From Salinispirillum sp049115955 (GTDB lineage Bacteria > Pseudomonadota > Gammaproteobacteria > Pseudomonadales > Natronospirillaceae), in the NCBI GenBank assembly GCA_049115955.1, contig JAGDZJ010000020.1, positions 1-64,000 of the forward strand: a DNA stretch of 64,000 nucleotides, in the 5' to 3' direction. The notes beneath the pieces are model-generated. The model was not told the origin of the DNA. It worked only from the letters and a program-made list of their open reading frames with translations, and made no database searches. Shown in pieces: positions 62,881 to 64,000 of this stretch; within the stretch, counting starts at the first letter, position 1, and every line of letters begins with the position of its first letter. The position numbers and the translations under genes were made by a program.

Positions 62881-63813
62881 TCAATCGCTGCCATGCTTGA
62901 CCTGGCTATCGTTTGTGTTATGGCTGCTCTGTCGATTAGCGGCGTAGTTCACTGCTCGCTTGACACCTTGGCGCCAGCCACGCTGGCGAATGCCGAACGT
63001 AAAGAACAACTTGTCAGTCACCAACACAGAGTGACGAGCGGTTTGCGCCCGATCCTTAAACTCGGCGCTGTCGACCGGCACAACCTCCACTTCCGGCAAA
63101 TCACTTTTCTGCGTCGCAGTCGTAGCGACAGTACGAGCAAAGTCATACCGTGTAGTAGGGCCACGATCGCAATAATGATAGGTTCCCCACAGCGGCGGCT
63201 CAGGCTGGCAATCTAATTGTTGAATAATAGCCACGCAAACAATAGCCAGATGCTCGGTGTAGGTAGGACAACTGATTTGATCGTTGGCCGCCCGCACCGC
63301 TTCGCCTTTATAGACGCGTTCCAAGGTACGGGAAAAGAAGTTATTGCCATCCGGACCAAAAACCCAGCTCGAACGCAAAATGATGTGACGCGCGCACAAC
63401 TCCCGCAGCGCCTCTTCGCCTTCGAGCTTACTGTTCCCGTAAACATTCTGTGGATTCGGTTTGTGCTCTTCGGTATAGGGCAGACCCAACTGACCGTCGA
63501 ACACATAATCGGTCGACAAATGCAGTAGCGCCGCTCCCTGAGCCTCACAGGCGCGGGCCAAATTCGCGACCCCGTCTCGGTTAATCGCGTAGCATTCACC
63601 CGCTTCGGTCTGGGCCAAGGTGACGTCCGACACCGCAGCCGCGTTGATCACATAGTCGGGCTTCTCGCGCTGTAAAACGACGGCAATATTTTCGGGTTGG
63701 GTAATATCCAGCTGCTCATGACTGAGACCGATATGGGTAATATGGCGGTCTGCACACGCACGCATCAACGCCTGCCCGATTTGACCTGCCGCACCGACGA
63801 TCAGTAGCTTCAT
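62881..63813 (-). CDS. dTDP-4-dehydrorhamnose reductase (RmlD) family protein
   Basis: A 310-residue short-chain dehydrogenase/reductase: the nucleotide-binding LLIVGAAGQIGQALM, STDYVFDGQLGLPYTE, and the catalytic YGNSKLEGE (Tyr-x-x-x-Lys). The family reduces dTDP-4-dehydrorhamnose to dTDP-rhamnose or acts on related sugars. No rmlA, B or C genes are next to it here, so the sugar pathway is open. The last 187 bp of the window hold nothing I can support. Confidence 0.82.
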   Translation of the reverse strand: MKLLIVGAAGQIGQALMRACADRHITHIGLSHEQLDITQPENIAVVLQREKPDYVINAAAVSDVTLAQTEAGECYAINRDGVANLARACEAQGAALLHLSTDYVFDGQLGLPYTEEHKPNPQNVYGNSKLEGEEALRELCARHIILRSSWVFGPDGNNFFSRTLERVYKGEAVRAANDQISCPTYTEHLAIVCVAIIQQLDCQPEPPLWGTYHYCDRGPTTRYDFARTVATTATQKSDLPEVEVVPVDSAEFKDRAQTARHSVLVTDKLFFTFGIRQRGWRQGVKRAVNYAANRQSSHNTNDSQVKHGSD

Positions 63814-64000
63814 GATCCGGTACTCCTGCTATCTCGACTCACAGCTGCACTGCCATCCTAAGTATTCATATAAGCTAACTGTAACTCAGGAGAAGGATTG
63901 AGCATAGGCTGCAATAGGGGCTATTGGACAAAACACCAATAAGAACTCACAATGGCATGGTATCGATAGCGAGACTTTTCTCTATGCGCGTCCGCAAACC

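Noticed and set aside
1..64000. CRISPR arrays, transposases, integrases, phage or defence genes
   Set aside because: No regularly spaced repeats and no such protein seen in any frame; the window reads as core chromosome.
63984..64000. Possible start of a truncated plus-strand gene at the right edge
   Set aside because: Only five codons after an ATG are visible, with no SD; not supportable.

Overview
The window is a stretch of core chromosome from a gammaproteobacterium, most likely a marine or salt-adapted member of the Oceanospirillales/Pseudomonadales. This rests on gene content and order: a six-gene Mrp Na+/H+ antiporter operon, Coq7-type ubiquinone synthesis, dusB-fis, EfpL, gspN-C-D, and two blocks matching the gene order I remember from Pseudomonas (aroQ-accB-accC-prmA-dusB-fis-purH-purD-retS and ispB/rplU-rpmA-obgE-proB). 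No species can be named from sequence reading alone. I saw no prophage, insertion sequence, CRISPR array, rRNA operon or recognisable defence island.

Layout. 0-7.5 kb: a MATE transporter and the mnhA(B)-C-D-E-F-G operon. 7.5-14.7 kb: rimO, efpL, a secreted two-domain protein (M23 peptidase plus alpha/beta hydrolase), and ackA-pta for acetate/acetyl-CoA interconversion. 14.8-19.6 kb: a CHASE-PAS-GGDEF-EAL protein, then adk-tsaB-rsmJ on the minus strand. 19.9-23.7 kb: a partial type II secretion cluster, gspN-gspC-gspD. 24-26.7 kb: groES-groEL behind a very clear sigma-32 promoter, with fxsA upstream. 26.9-33.6 kb: a receiver/degenerate-GGDEF protein, a ketopantoate reductase, a sensor kinase, a cobalamin adenosyltransferase, a lipoprotein hydrolase, murI and two small unknown genes. 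33.9-36.4 kb: tRNA-Met and tRNA-Gln behind a strong promoter and followed closely by a polysaccharide deacetylase, then a Bax-like glucosaminidase and a DUF1820 gene. 36.5-43.9 kb: miaB-phoH-ybeY-corC, ygiQ and a DUF2333 gene. 44-55.5 kb: fatty-acid, translation-modification and purine genes ending in a RetS-like hybrid sensor. 55.5-63.8 kb: coq7, proB/obgE/rpmA/rplU, ispB, a GAF-PAS-GGDEF-EAL protein and an RmlD-like reductase.

Working together. Housekeeping dominates: tRNA and rRNA modification (rimO, miaB, tsaB, rsmJ, dusB, prmA, ybeY), ribosome supply (rplU, rpmA, obgE), envelope work (murI, Bax-like, deacetylase, M23 protein, T2SS) and c-di-GMP/two-component signalling (two GGDEF-EAL proteins, one degenerate GGDEF response regulator, two sensor kinases).

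The least ordinary signals are non-coding. A ~116-bp element occurs twice, each time just after a stop codon and in the same orientation as the gene it follows (efpL, groL). The copies are about 64% identical in a gapless hand alignment, and the differences sit in stem arms that stay complementary in both. The groES leader carries a perfect 10-bp inverted repeat plus a second stem that shares bases with it. A promoter-terminator pair upstream of aroQ could make a ~90-nt RNA. Perfect 15-bp inverted repeats follow pta and accC. Among proteins, the secreted M23-hydrolase fusion and the RetS-like kinase with a degraded ATP-lid motif are the most worth checking.
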